A DNA stretch of 28,216 nt, taken from positions 1 to 28,216 of the forward strand of contig JAAZLY010000072.1 of assembly GCA_012799115.1 (NCBI GenBank). Direction: 5' to 3'. This DNA is from Bacillota bacterium. GTDB taxonomy: Bacteria; Bacillota; Limnochordia; Darwinibacteriales; Darwinibacteriaceae. This document shows positions 5,860-14,964 of the stretch, one piece after another; within the stretch, counting starts at the first letter, position 1; every line of letters starts with the position of its first letter. The position numbers and the translations under genes are program-made. Under the pieces are notes generated by a model. It did no database searches and was not told the DNA's origin. It saw only the letters and a list, made by a program, of their open reading frames with translations.

Positions 5860-7921
5860 GCGGTCCCGCATTCGGCGTACCATATTCGTTTTCTTCTTCT
5901 GGTTACTGGCTTTCTTTGGACTCATTGGGCGTCTGGGATATCTGCAGATTTCCCAGGGCGATGAGCTGTCTGAACGAGCCATCGCCCAGCGCATGAGGCC
6001 GCAAACCATTGATGCCCAGCGGGGCAATATTCTAGATCGCAATTACAATACATTAGCTATAAGTGTAGGAGCCGATGCAGTGTACGCCCTCCCCAGGAGT
6101 GTCCGGGATGTGGAGGGGACAGCACGTCAATTAGCTCCTTTTTTGCCGATGGGCGAGAGTGACCTAACCCGCATTCTCGGTAGCGAGTCCGCAACGAGTG
6201 TGTGGTTGGCTAGGGGTTTAAGCGTTGAAACCGCTGAGGCCATTCGCAAATTAGGGTTACCTGGTATTCGAGTGACAAAGCGTCCGCAGCGTTATTATCC
6301 CCAAGGCTCTTTGGCCGCGCATGTAGTGGGTATTGCAGGTTCTGATAATCAGGGTCTGGAAGGTATAGAATACTACTACGATGAAGTACTGCGAGGCATT
6401 CCGGGCCGGCAAGCTATAGAGCAAGACGCTACGCAGCGCAGCATTCCCGGTGGCGACAGCGAGTTTGTGCCACCAGTGGCTGGGCTAGATGTGGTGTTGA
6501 CCATTGACAGTGTCATCCAATACATTGCCGAAACCCATCTTGAAGAGGCAGTATCCTCAAGTAACAGTGATCGAGGCTTGGTTCTGGTCATGGATCCTTT
6601 TTCTGGCGAGATTTTGGCTAACGCCATTTATCCAACCTTCGACCCGAACTATTATCAAGATGTTTCAGCAGGGCGTCGCCGTAATGTGGCAATTACCGAT
6701 CAGTACGAACCTGGTTCAACCTTCAAGTTCGTCACTGCTGCTGCCAGCCTTGATTTGGGTTTAACTCATAATGATAGAACCTTTGATAGTGGTCAATTCT
6801 GGGAAGTTGGTGGTGGACGCGTTCGCAACTCCGATGGTCGTGTTTTTGGGAACATTTCATTCCTGGAAGCCATGGAGCGTTCGGATAACATTACCTTTGC
6901 CAAGTTATCTGTAGAGATGGGACCAGAGCGCTTTCATCCTTATATCCAATCCTTTGGTTTTGGTAGCCGATCAGGAGTCGATTTTCCTGGCGAAATCAGT
7001 GGTATGGTGGCAACGCCTAGGGCAAGCGGACAGCTCCTCCAATGGGCGAATAGTGGGTTCGGTCAAGGGATTGCGGTAACTCCCTTGCAGCTCCTAAACT
7101 CCCTTAGTTCCATCGCCAATGGAGGAACATTGATGAAGCCCCGCTTTGTGAAGGAGATTCGAGACGCTCAGGGCCGCTTGGTCCAGAAATTTGAGCCAGA
7201 GATTCTTGGTTACCCGGTGAAAAACGAGACTGCAATTGATGTGAGCGAGTTGCTCCGATCTGTTGTGGTGAACGGCAACGGCAACCGAGCGGAGGTTGCA
7301 GGGTATTATGTTGCTGGTAAAACTGGCACCGCAGAGGTTCCCGAGGGAGGAGTGTACGGAGCAGGGCGTATCGCATCCTTTGTGGGATTTGCACCTGTTG
7401 ACGAACCTGTCTTGGCCATCTTGGTTGTGCTGTATAACCCCAAGGTAGAGTCTGCCTATGGTGGCGTCTTGGCTGCCCCGGTTTTTAAGGAAATTATGGA
7501 GGAGAGTCTGGAATATCTCGGTGTAAAGAGACGTCTCGAAGGGCAACAGCGTTCATCGTTCAGACTAGTGCCGAACCTATCCAATTTCACAAGAGAAGAA
7601 GCTACGGCGCGTTTGGCGCAAGAGAGTTTCCCTTGGACCATAGAAGGAGACGGACCCCTAGTGACGGCCCAAACACCAAGACCCGGTGCGCGAGTTCCGG
7701 CGCAAACAACGGTCCATCTCTTTTTTTATGAGCAGGACGACGGTGAGGATGTAACCGTTCCTAATATTATTGGGTTGAGTATGCGTGACGCATCAATGAG
7801 TCTATCTGATCTTGGCCTTCGAATTAGTGTGAAAGGTAGTGGCGTAGCTGTCAAACAGTCGCCTGAAGCAGGAACGTTTGTTACAAAGGGCTCAGCGGTG
7901 GAAGTGATCTTTGAGCTGTAA
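5840..7921 (+). CDS. ftsI: Division transpeptidase, class B PBP with two PASTA domains (PbpB/SpoVD type), apparent CTG start
   Basis: Cross-links septal peptidoglycan outside the membrane, working with FtsW. The frame opens after TAG at 5834 and has only CTG at 5840 as a near-cognate start with a proper ribosome site (AGGAGGAG 5826-5833, 6-base spacer). The first ATG (5993) would remove the first 51 residues, including the basic tail RSRIRR and membrane anchor IFVFFFWLLAFFGLIG. From the CTG the protein has 693 residues. Active-site motifs are STFK (Ser293, Lys296), SDN (348-350) and KTGT (494-497). Two C-terminal PASTA repeats (about 574-631 and 637-693) resemble B. subtilis PbpB; SpoVD has one. 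It is the only class B PBP in the cluster. Overlap with ftsL suggests translational coupling. Confidence 0.92.
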   Translation: MARYNAKRSRIRRTIFVFFFWLLAFFGLIGRLGYLQISQGDELSERAIAQRMRPQTIDAQRGNILDRNYNTLAISVGADAVYALPRSVRDVEGTARQLAPFLPMGESDLTRILGSESATSVWLARGLSVETAEAIRKLGLPGIRVTKRPQRYYPQGSLAAHVVGIAGSDNQGLEGIEYYYDEVLRGIPGRQAIEQDATQRSIPGGDSEFVPPVAGLDVVLTIDSVIQYIAETHLEEAVSSSNSDRGLVLVMDPFSGEILANAIYPTFDPNYYQDVSAGRRRNVAITDQYEPGSTFKFVTAAASLDLGLTHNDRTFDSGQFWEVGGGRVRNSDGRVFGNISFLEAMERSDNITFAKLSVEMGPERFHPYIQSFGFGSRSGVDFPGEISGMVATPRASGQLLQWANSGFGQGIAVTPLQLLNSLSSIANGGTLMKPRFVKEIRDAQGRLVQKFEPEILGYPVKNETAIDVSELLRSVVVNGNGNRAEVAGYYVAGKTGTAEVPEGGVYGAGRIASFVGFAPVDEPVLAILVVLYNPKVESAYGGVLAAPVFKEIMEESLEYLGVKRRLEGQQRSSFRLVPNLSNFTREEATARLAQESFPWTIEGDGPLVTAQTPRPGARVPAQTTVHLFFYEQDDGEDVTVPNIIGLSMRDASMSLSDLGLRISVKGSGVAVKQSPEAGTFVTKGSAVEVIFEL

Positions 7922-7944
7922 GGGCTATGGAGGAGGTACGCAAA

Positions 7945-9402
7945 TTGCACCTAGGCAAGGTTTTGGAAGGACTGGAGTACAGCATCCGAGGATCAGAAGA
8001 TCTAGAGATTCATGGTGTCAGCTATGATTCTAGGACAATCAAGCCAGGAGATCTTTTTGTAGCGATATCCGGTTTGCGGGTAGACGGACACGATTTTGTG
8101 CATGAAGTGGCCCACAAAGGGGCTATAGCAGTCCTGGTGGAACAGGTTATTGATGATTTGGACCTAACACAGATTGTTGTTCCGAATACACGGCTTGCTT
8201 TGGGTTTGGTCGGGGCGAATTTCTATGATCATCCTGCGCAAAAAATACGTGTCTTAGGAGTCACTGGAACGAACGGTAAGACTACCAGCACGTATTTGGT
8301 TAAGTCTATCCTGGAGCAGGCAGGACACAAAGTAGGGCTCATTGGAACCATTGAGACTGTCATTGGTGACCTCGTTGTGGAGTCAGGACGGACCACGCCT
8401 GAATCCTTGGATCTTCAGAGACTTTTCTCTGAGATGGTAGACAAAGGGATGGACTATGTGGTCATGGAGGTCTCTTCTCATGCACTCGACTTGTATCGTA
8501 CAATGGGGACAACCTTTGCTGGGGCTTTGTTTACCAATCTCTCCCAAGATCATCTCGACTTTCACACAACGATGGATGAGTACTTCTCGGCTAAGGCGAA
8601 GCTGTTTACCGAACTGGATGGACCGGCCATCATCAATGTGGATGATGAGTGGGGGAGGAGACTCTTAACTTTGCCTTCTGCAACGTTCTCCACATATGGA
8701 GTGGAAGAAGAGGCGGATTTTCGCGCCGAGAAGATTCAGTTGGAAAATGGGGGCATTTCTTATATACTGAAGAGTGAAGCTGGGCAAATCCCCATCTATC
8801 TCAAACTGGCAGGTTACTTCAATGTTTACAATTCACTAGGAGCAGCGGGACTGTGTTTGAGTCAGGGCATCTCATTATCAGACGTCCAAACAGGCCTACA
8901 GTTAGCGTCAGGTGTCCCGGGCCGATTCGAACGGATCGATAACGCTCATGACCTTAGCGTTGTAGTCGACTACGCCCATACGCCCCATGGATTGGAGAAT
9001 GTGCTAAACTCAGCTAGGAAGCTGACGCCGAAGGGACGAGTAATCGTTGTGTTTGGTGCAGGGGGAGATCGAGATACCAGTAAGCGACCCCTCATGGGTG
9101 CAGTAGCCGCTAAATTAGCGGATGTGGTGATCATTACGTCCGATAATCCTCGCTCAGAGGATCCAGGAGTGATTTGCTCAAGTATCGAGAAGGGTCTTCT
9201 TTCCACAAAACCTCAGGTAGATTATTCGATTGTCGTCGATCGACGGACAGCAATTGAAGAAGCGATCAAAATGGCAACCCCTGACGATCTTGTGATTGTG
9301 GCAGGAAAGGGCCATGAGACCTATCAAGAATTTGCTTGGGGACGAATACACTTTGATGATAGGGAAGAGGTCAGGAGGACCATTAAGGAGCTGAAGGACT
9401 AG
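7945..9402 (+). CDS. murE: UDP-MurNAc-tripeptide synthetase, meso-diaminopimelate-adding
   Basis: ATP-dependent cytoplasmic ligase adding the third stem-peptide residue to UDP-MurNAc-L-Ala-D-Glu. The ATP loop TGTNGKTT is at about 107-114. DNPRSEDP at about 400-407 is the motif that selects meso-diaminopimelate rather than lysine, so this cell should have a DAP-type wall. I place the start at TTG 7945 (MHLGKVLEGL), eight bases after a strong AGGAGG (7931-7936); the ATG at 7927 overlaps that ribosome site and lacks one of its own. The protein has 485 residues. The stop overlaps the murF start by one base (TAGTG). Confidence 0.95.
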   Translation: MHLGKVLEGLEYSIRGSEDLEIHGVSYDSRTIKPGDLFVAISGLRVDGHDFVHEVAHKGAIAVLVEQVIDDLDLTQIVVPNTRLALGLVGANFYDHPAQKIRVLGVTGTNGKTTSTYLVKSILEQAGHKVGLIGTIETVIGDLVVESGRTTPESLDLQRLFSEMVDKGMDYVVMEVSSHALDLYRTMGTTFAGALFTNLSQDHLDFHTTMDEYFSAKAKLFTELDGPAIINVDDEWGRRLLTLPSATFSTYGVEEEADFRAEKIQLENGGISYILKSEAGQIPIYLKLAGYFNVYNSLGAAGLCLSQGISLSDVQTGLQLASGVPGRFERIDNAHDLSVVVDYAHTPHGLENVLNSARKLTPKGRVIVVFGAGGDRDTSKRPLMGAVAAKLADVVIITSDNPRSEDPGVICSSIEKGLLSTKPQVDYSIVVDRRTAIEEAIKMATPDDLVIVAGKGHETYQEFAWGRIHFDDREEVRRTIKELKD

Positions 9403-10748
9403 TGCGTCCATTAACACTACAACAAATCGCCGCGTATACGGGGGGTAAAGCTATTGGTGAAGGTGTTGTCACCAATGTGCAAATTGATAGTCGGGAGACT
9501 GTCGAGGGAAGCCTCTTTGTCGCCCTGCCTGGTACTAAGGTGGACGGGCACCAATTTGTCCCGGACGTCCTGGCTAAGGGCGGTTTTGCATTGGTGAAAG
9601 AGGAGACTTATGCAGAACCCGGAGTCGTTCAGGTTAGTGATCCACTCCTGGCATTGCAGGAACTGGCGAAGGAGTATTTGGCTGACTTTCCCGTGCCCGT
9701 TGTGGCCATTACCGGTAGCAATGGAAAGACCTCTACGAAGGATATGATTACCCAAGTGCTACGGACCAAGTATTCGGTCCATGCCACCGTAGGTAACTAC
9801 AACAACGAGATTGGGGTTCCCTTAACCGTCTTGGGCTTAGACGAGCACCACGAGCTCTTGGTAGTGGAGATGGGGATGCGAGGGCTGGGCGAAATTCGGC
9901 GACTTACCGAAATCTGTCCACCTGACTTTGGTGTCATCACAAACATTGGTCCTGTTCACTTGGAGCTTCTCGGAGGCATGGGGAACATTGCCCAGGCCAA
10001 GGGAGAGTTGCTCGAGGGGATGGATGAGACGGGAGTAGCTATCCTGAATGGCGACGATCCTTCTGTTCGCGGTCAAGCTCGCAGCTTTGCAGGGCGAGTA
10101 GTCTATTATGGACTTGATGTTGCCAATGATGTCGTAGGGCGAGGAATCAGCCTAGATGTGGAAGGTCGTCCTACATTCCTTCTGCGCTACGGACAGAAGG
10201 AGGTTCAAGTGCGTCTTGGTGTGCCGGGGGTACATAATGTTTGGAATGCTAGTGCAGCGCTAGCCGTTGGCTTACAGCTTGATGTTGACATGGCCAAGGG
10301 TGCAGAGGCCCTGACTGAGCTGGCCTCCAGTGCCATGCGCCTTGAAGTGCAGCGTAGCCCCAAAGGGGTAATTGTTGTCAACGACAGTTACAATGCGAGC
10401 CCAGCCTCAATGGAAGGGGCCCTAGATACGCTTGGTCACATGTATTGCTCTGGCCGACGGGTGGCCATCCTCGGTGACATGCTCGAACTTGGGGATGTGG
10501 CTGAAGAAGCCCATGTTGAAGTGGGGCGTCACGCCGCTCTATGTGCTAAGGATTTGGTCTTCATTGGTGCGTTTGCATCCACAATGCGGGAAGGTGCAGG
10601 GCGTGGAGATGTATACTCATCCGTTGACGAGTTCCTTTCCTCCGATGAACTACAACTTGAGAGCGGAGACTTGGTTCTAGTGAAAGCTTCTCGGGGCCTA
10701 CACTTTGAGCGAATTGTAGAAAAACTCATGAAGGGTGGAGAGGAATAG
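9402..10748 (+). CDS. murF: UDP-MurNAc-tripeptide D-alanyl-D-alanine ligase
   Basis: Adds D-Ala-D-Ala to the UDP-MurNAc tripeptide, giving the finished pentapeptide precursor. The 448 residues match the usual length. The ATP loop TGSNGKTS lies at 104-111, and NDSYNASPASM near 330 is typical of MurF. The start is GTG, sharing its G with the murE stop, a coupling junction repeated at murF/mraY. It directly follows murE, as in most dcw clusters. Confidence 0.96.
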   Translation: MRPLTLQQIAAYTGGKAIGEGVVTNVQIDSRETVEGSLFVALPGTKVDGHQFVPDVLAKGGFALVKEETYAEPGVVQVSDPLLALQELAKEYLADFPVPVVAITGSNGKTSTKDMITQVLRTKYSVHATVGNYNNEIGVPLTVLGLDEHHELLVVEMGMRGLGEIRRLTEICPPDFGVITNIGPVHLELLGGMGNIAQAKGELLEGMDETGVAILNGDDPSVRGQARSFAGRVVYYGLDVANDVVGRGISLDVEGRPTFLLRYGQKEVQVRLGVPGVHNVWNASAALAVGLQLDVDMAKGAEALTELASSAMRLEVQRSPKGVIVVNDSYNASPASMEGALDTLGHMYCSGRRVAILGDMLELGDVAEEAHVEVGRHAALCAKDLVFIGAFASTMREGAGRGDVYSSVDEFLSSDELQLESGDLVLVKASRGLHFERIVEKLMKGGEE

Positions 10749-11710
10749 TGCCAGCATCATTCTTGCCACTCCTAAGTGGTTTTTGCGCTTTTGCCCTATC
10801 CTTACTAGCGGGACCTAGAACCATTGCCTATCTGAGGCGTTTGAAACTAGGTCAACAGATTCGTGATGATGGTCCGAAATCACACCTTGGAAAAGCAGGG
10901 ACGCCAACGATGGGTGGCATTTTGATGGTCGTTACCATCGTTGTGGCAGTCATCTTCTTTCGTCCCTTAACCAATAGTACGATCATGATGCTCTTTGCTA
11001 CCATAGGTTTTGGGCTCGTCGGGTTTTTGGACGATTTTATCAAGGTTGTGGCTCGACGTTCTCTTGGTCTGCGTGCTAGAGAGAAGTTGGTAGGGCAGTT
11101 CGGAGTCGCAATTCTCGTTGCCTTGTATGCATCCGCCCGCGTCGGAACGGATTTAGTCGTTCCTTTCCTGGGGCAAGCGATCGTATTGCCGCCCCTAGTC
11201 TACATTGCCTTTACGACCTTGGTGTTGGTTGGGGCCGCCAATGCAGTCAATATCACTGATGGTGTCGATGGCCTAGCCGCGGGAAGCACCGCCGTGAGTG
11301 CGGCTACGCTGGGGCTGATCAGCTTTCTTCTCGGTTATCCAGACTTGAGTCTGTTCTTTGGTGCGGTGGCAGGAGCCTGCCTTGGTTTTACTTGGTTTAA
11401 CGCGCCCCCAGCTCAAGTGTTTATGGGTGATACAGGTTCACTGGCTTTAGGGGCTGCCCTGGGTACAGGTGCTGTCTTGAGCAAGACATCCTTGATCTTG
11501 CCGATTGTAGGCGGACTATTTGTTATCGAGACACTATCGGTTATTCTTCAGGTCCTGTATTTCAAGTTGACTAAGGGCAAGAGGTTATTTAAGATGGCGC
11601 CCTTGCATCACCATTTTGAGCTCCTAGGTGTGCCTGAGAGCAAGATAATGACTCGCTTTTGGTTGGTCGCCCTCGTATTTGCTGTACTAGGGTTGTACGC
11701 CATACTCTAA
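10748..11710 (+). CDS. mraY: Phospho-MurNAc-pentapeptide transferase (lipid I synthase)
   Basis: Integral membrane enzyme that attaches phospho-MurNAc-pentapeptide to undecaprenyl phosphate. The 320 residues carry about ten membrane segments and the expected catalytic motifs: DDFIKV with RRSLGLRAREKL near 100, NITDGVDGLAAG near 175, FNAPPAQVFMGDTGS near 218 and the MraY-specific MAPLHHHFELLG near 280. The GTG start overlaps the murF stop (TAGTG). Only 31 bases separate it from the ftsW start, so murD, its usual neighbour, is missing. Confidence 0.96.
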   Translation: MPASFLPLLSGFCAFALSLLAGPRTIAYLRRLKLGQQIRDDGPKSHLGKAGTPTMGGILMVVTIVVAVIFFRPLTNSTIMMLFATIGFGLVGFLDDFIKVVARRSLGLRAREKLVGQFGVAILVALYASARVGTDLVVPFLGQAIVLPPLVYIAFTTLVLVGAANAVNITDGVDGLAAGSTAVSAATLGLISFLLGYPDLSLFFGAVAGACLGFTWFNAPPAQVFMGDTGSLALGAALGTGAVLSKTSLILPIVGGLFVIETLSVILQVLYFKLTKGKRLFKMAPLHHHFELLGVPESKIMTRFWLVALVFAVLGLYAIL

Positions 11711-11741
11711 GTGCATATAGATGAGAGAGGGGGCGAGGAGC

Positions 11742-12836
11742 ATGTTTTCCAAGGGCGGCAAGGTGGATCTTTGGACCTTTATTGCAGTCATCATCCTATT
11801 GAGTCTTGGTTTAGTCATGGTTTTCAGCGCTTCGTCTGTCATGGGTCTGGCAGATGCGGGAAACCCATACCACTATGTGCAGCGACAGAGCATTTTGGCC
11901 GTCATGGGTTTGTTGCTCATGTTTGTGCTTATGAAGGTAGATTACCACATCTTCAAGCCTCTGGCCCTGCCTGGTCTGGTGGTGTCCTTCATATTGCTTG
12001 TAGCAGTACTCTTTATCGGCTCCGGTACTGGTGGGGCTACCCGTTGGATTCGTATCGCAGGGTTTAACCTACAACCATCAGAAATCGCGAAACTCGTAAT
12101 GGTGAACTATGTCGCAGTCTATCTTGCTACCAAGCGGGAAAAGGCCCGTAAGTTCTTCTCTGGGCTACTTCCGATCTTGTTGATCACAGCTGCCCAGTTT
12201 GCCTTAATCATGCTCGAGCCTGACTTTGGTACTGGTGTGGCTTTGATCTTCACTGTCGTTGTGGTTTTGTTTGCAGGGGGAGTCCATCTTGGTCAGCTCT
12301 CCGTAGTCGGTCTCTCGGCTGTGCCGGTCATGGTCTACCTACTCACCCTGAAGGAATACCGGGTAAGAAGGTTGTTTGCTTTTCTCGATCCCTGGAGCGA
12401 TCCAACAGACACAGGTTGGAACGTAATTCAATCTCTCTTGGCCATTGGCTCTGGAGGACTCTTTGGTCTTGGACTGGGCAAGAGTAAACAGAAGTTCTCT
12501 TATCTGCCCGAACACCATACTGACTTCATTTTTGCCATTCTCTGTGAAGAGTTGGGTTTCTTGGGCGGTGTGACCGTCTTGCTTTTGTATCTGGTTATTG
12601 CTTGGCGCGGCCTTCGTATTGCGATGCGTGCGCCCGATCTCTACGGAACCCTATTGGCTATTGGAATTACCTCCATGCTTGCCTTTCAGGCTCTACTGAA
12701 CATTGGTGTGGTTACCGGTTCTTTGCCTGTCACAGGCATTCCTCTACCCTTTATCAGTCATGGCGGCTCGTCGTTGCTGATCAGCTTGGCCGGTGTTGGC
12801 ATTCTACTTAATATTTCTAGGCAGTGTCGCGACTGA
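11742..12836 (+). CDS. ftsW: SEDS peptidoglycan glycosyltransferase FtsW/SpoVE
   Basis: Polymerises lipid II into glycan strands at the septum together with the class B PBP. The 364 residues contain about ten membrane segments. SEDS signatures seen are TRWIRIAGFNLQPSEIAKL, MLEPDFGTG, the loop PEHHTDFIFAILCEELGF, and GIPLPFISHGGSSL near the end. I chose ATG 11742, nine bases after GAGAGGGG; an ATG at 11721 lacks a ribosome site. Whether it serves vegetative division, spore cortex or both cannot be told; it is the only SEDS gene here. murG, which usually follows, is absent. Confidence 0.95.
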   Translation: MFSKGGKVDLWTFIAVIILLSLGLVMVFSASSVMGLADAGNPYHYVQRQSILAVMGLLLMFVLMKVDYHIFKPLALPGLVVSFILLVAVLFIGSGTGGATRWIRIAGFNLQPSEIAKLVMVNYVAVYLATKREKARKFFSGLLPILLITAAQFALIMLEPDFGTGVALIFTVVVVLFAGGVHLGQLSVVGLSAVPVMVYLLTLKEYRVRRLFAFLDPWSDPTDTGWNVIQSLLAIGSGGLFGLGLGKSKQKFSYLPEHHTDFIFAILCEELGFLGGVTVLLLYLVIAWRGLRIAMRAPDLYGTLLAIGITSMLAFQALLNIGVVTGSLPVTGIPLPFISHGGSSLLISLAGVGILLNISRQCRD

Positions 12837-12905
12837 TCCACACTCTTCACCCATTACCCCTTACCGCATAAGATGAACGGTAAACTCAGGGGTAGAGGTG
12901 ATACA

Positions 12906-14156
12906 GTGGGCAAGTTTTTGGTCGAAGGTCGGCGTACTCTGTGTGGTCGGGTTAGCATTAATGGAGCAAAGAACTCTGCTCTTAAGCTTATGGTTGCAGC
13001 TCTGTTGGGCCAGGGATCCTTCAAATTGAAGAATGTGCCGAGCATTACTGATGTGGAAACAATGGCAGGGGTGCTCCGTGCCCTAGGCGTTCATGTTCAC
13101 TTTGCTTCTGGACACTTACAACTAGATGTGTCGTCGGTGCAGGGACAGACCCCTGAAGCACTGGTGAAATCGATGCGGGCATCAGTGCAGGTAATGGGCC
13201 CGCTTTTAGCTAGACTAGGGAGAGTGGAAGTAGCAAGACCTGGAGGATGTAACATTGGTAGTAGACCACTAGACATCCACCTGGCAGGTTTTGAGCAAAT
13301 GGGGGCAACAATTGAGGTAAGAGGAGATACCTTTGTGGCCCGAGCACCACGTTTGCATGGGGCTGATATCACCTTCCGCTACCCGAGCGTCGGAGCTACA
13401 GAAAACATCATGATGGCCGCTACGATGGCCAAGGGTGAGACGATCATTCGAAACGCGGCTCGCGAGCCGGAAATTATTGATATTCAAGATTTTCTCAATG
13501 GAATGGGAGCGAAGATCAAAGGGGCTGGGACTCCAGTTATTACCATTCAAGGTGTGACAGAACTGGGAGCCACAGATTTCTCCGTAGTACCCGATCGTAT
13601 TGAGGCTGGAACATACCTATTGGCCTTCCTCATTACTGGAGGTAGTGGCACGGTTGAAGGGGTAGTCCCTGAACACTTGACCCCTTTATTGGACCTTTTA
13701 GAGTCGATGGGGGCAGGAGTTGAGATTGGGGAACGAGAAGTAAGCGTAGTCTCGCCAGCTCATTTAGAACCCTTTAAGGTAGCTACAGGACCCTATCCGG
13801 GTTTTCCCACAGACATGCAACCGCAAGTTGTTGCCCTGGCAACACAAGCCCGGGGACGCAGTGTGCTAACAGAAGCGGTATTCGATCGCCGTTTCGGCTA
13901 TACGTTGGAGCTCAGCAAACTAGGAGCACGAATTCGACCCAACACCTCGGCAGTGATCGTGGAGGGTGCAACTCCTCTGTATGGAGCAAATCTTGTTGCT
14001 GGCGATCTGCGGGGTGGGGCTGCTTTAATGCTAGGTGCGCTAGCCGCAGAGGGGCAGTCTACGATTTGCGGAGTAGAACATATTGATCGTGGTTATGAAG
14101 CGATGGAGAAACGACTCGAAGACTTGGGGGCCAAGGTTAGTCGAGTTGTGGACTGA
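12906..14156 (+). CDS. murA: UDP-GlcNAc 1-carboxyvinyltransferase MurA
   Basis: First committed step of peptidoglycan synthesis: transfers enolpyruvate from PEP to UDP-GlcNAc in the cytoplasm. From GTG 12906 the protein has 416 residues; its catalytic Cys falls at 115 (RPGGCNIGSRP) and the conserved Lys at 22 (NGAKNSAL), the same numbers as in E. coli MurA, which strongly supports this start over the ATG at 12873. The ribosome site is AGAGGTGA. Cys rather than Asp at 115 implies fosfomycin sensitivity at the target. It lies between ftsW and ftsQ, where murG, murC and murB often stand. Confidence 0.96.
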   Translation: MGKFLVEGRRTLCGRVSINGAKNSALKLMVAALLGQGSFKLKNVPSITDVETMAGVLRALGVHVHFASGHLQLDVSSVQGQTPEALVKSMRASVQVMGPLLARLGRVEVARPGGCNIGSRPLDIHLAGFEQMGATIEVRGDTFVARAPRLHGADITFRYPSVGATENIMMAATMAKGETIIRNAAREPEIIDIQDFLNGMGAKIKGAGTPVITIQGVTELGATDFSVVPDRIEAGTYLLAFLITGGSGTVEGVVPEHLTPLLDLLESMGAGVEIGEREVSVVSPAHLEPFKVATGPYPGFPTDMQPQVVALATQARGRSVLTEAVFDRRFGYTLELSKLGARIRPNTSAVIVEGATPLYGANLVAGDLRGGAALMLGALAAEGQSTICGVEHIDRGYEAMEKRLEDLGAKVSRVVD

Positions 14157-14168
14157 AGGAGGGGAATT

Positions 14169-14852
14169 GTGATTGGTGAACTAGCCAGCCCTAAGAATGC
14201 CTTATATGTGTTAGTCTTAGCGCTTGTCATTGCCTTATATCTATTCGCGAATTCTCCCTTTTTTGAGACGGACAGAATTGAGTGGACAGGCCTCTCCTAT
14301 CTCAAGTCTGAACAGCTTGACTTGTATGTGAACCTGCCAGTAACAAATGTGTGGCGCATAGATACCAGGGAGCTTGTGTCTACTCTAATGGAACATCCGT
14401 GGGTGGAGACGGCCAAGGCTACCTGGCGCTGGCCGAACCATGTACTTGTGACTATCACCGAACGGACGCCCTTGGCCCAGGTTCCTACGCCAGCTGGATG
14501 GGTTTTTCTGGACAAAGAAGGCGACCTATTGCCACCGGCGGATGCAGGAGCAGTGTATTTCTTGCCGATCGTGACCAATCTGGATCTAGAGTCTCCTGAG
14601 CAACTGGTGGCCACGGCACGGTTGATCGGCATGATTCCGGCTCCTTTACATGAATCCATGTCAGAATGGAATGCATCCAAACGTTCGTTTATTACACGAG
14701 GTGGAACGGAAATTTTGATGGGACAACCTGTAGAGCTCGAGGAGAAGTTCGCTTTACTTGAGAAGATCCTCGAGGATTTGAACCAACGCAATGAACACGC
14801 GAAGCGTATTGATCTGCGGGTACCAAAGAGTCCTGTCATTAGCTACTTGTAG
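14169..14852 (+). CDS. ftsQ: Cell division protein FtsQ/DivIB
   Basis: Bitopic divisome protein that links FtsL and DivIC and stabilises the septal synthase. The 227 residues show a short cytoplasmic end, one membrane segment at about 11-28 (YVLVLALVIALYLFA), a POTRA domain (SPFFETDRIEWTGLSYLKSEQL through VLVTITERTP, about 29-100) and an FtsQ beta domain (AQVPTPAGWVFLDKEGDLLP onward). The GTG start lies five bases after GGAGGGG, which itself overlaps the murA stop region. Position before ftsZ is standard, but ftsA is not between them. Confidence 0.92.
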   Translation: MIGELASPKNALYVLVLALVIALYLFANSPFFETDRIEWTGLSYLKSEQLDLYVNLPVTNVWRIDTRELVSTLMEHPWVETAKATWRWPNHVLVTITERTPLAQVPTPAGWVFLDKEGDLLPPADAGAVYFLPIVTNLDLESPEQLVATARLIGMIPAPLHESMSEWNASKRSFITRGGTEILMGQPVELEEKFALLEKILEDLNQRNEHAKRIDLRVPKSPVISYL

Positions 14853-14964
14853 AATTCTCCTGCCAAGGGGAAGTATGAATAGTTTTTTCGGTACTTTAGA
14901 GGGAAAAGTGGTCTGAATGTGGAAATTAGTCAGGAAATCAGGGCTTGTTGAAGAGGGGGATCCC

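Noticed and set aside
5834..5860. A frameshift fusing ftsL and the PBP
   Set aside because: ftsL ends at a normal length and the PBP frame has its own excellent ribosome site, so no frame change is needed.
5993..7921. ATG 5993 as the PBP start
   Set aside because: It removes the membrane anchor, lacks a ribosome site, and starts in the middle of the conserved QRMRPQTIDAQRG segment.
11711..11741. A remnant of murD between mraY and ftsW
   Set aside because: The gap is only 31 bases and shows only a ribosome site.
14297..14839. A 180-codon reverse-strand frame opposite ftsQ
   Set aside because: It is a shadow of ftsQ, with low-complexity composition and no recognisable domain.
14856..14888. 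A full terminator between ftsQ and ftsZ
   Set aside because: The hairpin is short with a G-T pair and lies ten bases away from the T run, so at most partial attenuation is likely.
14917..14964. N-terminal extension of FtsZ (MWKLVRKSGLVEEGDP)
   Set aside because: It has no ribosome site at 14917, while ATG 14965 has GAGGGGGA and gives the usual FtsZ start.
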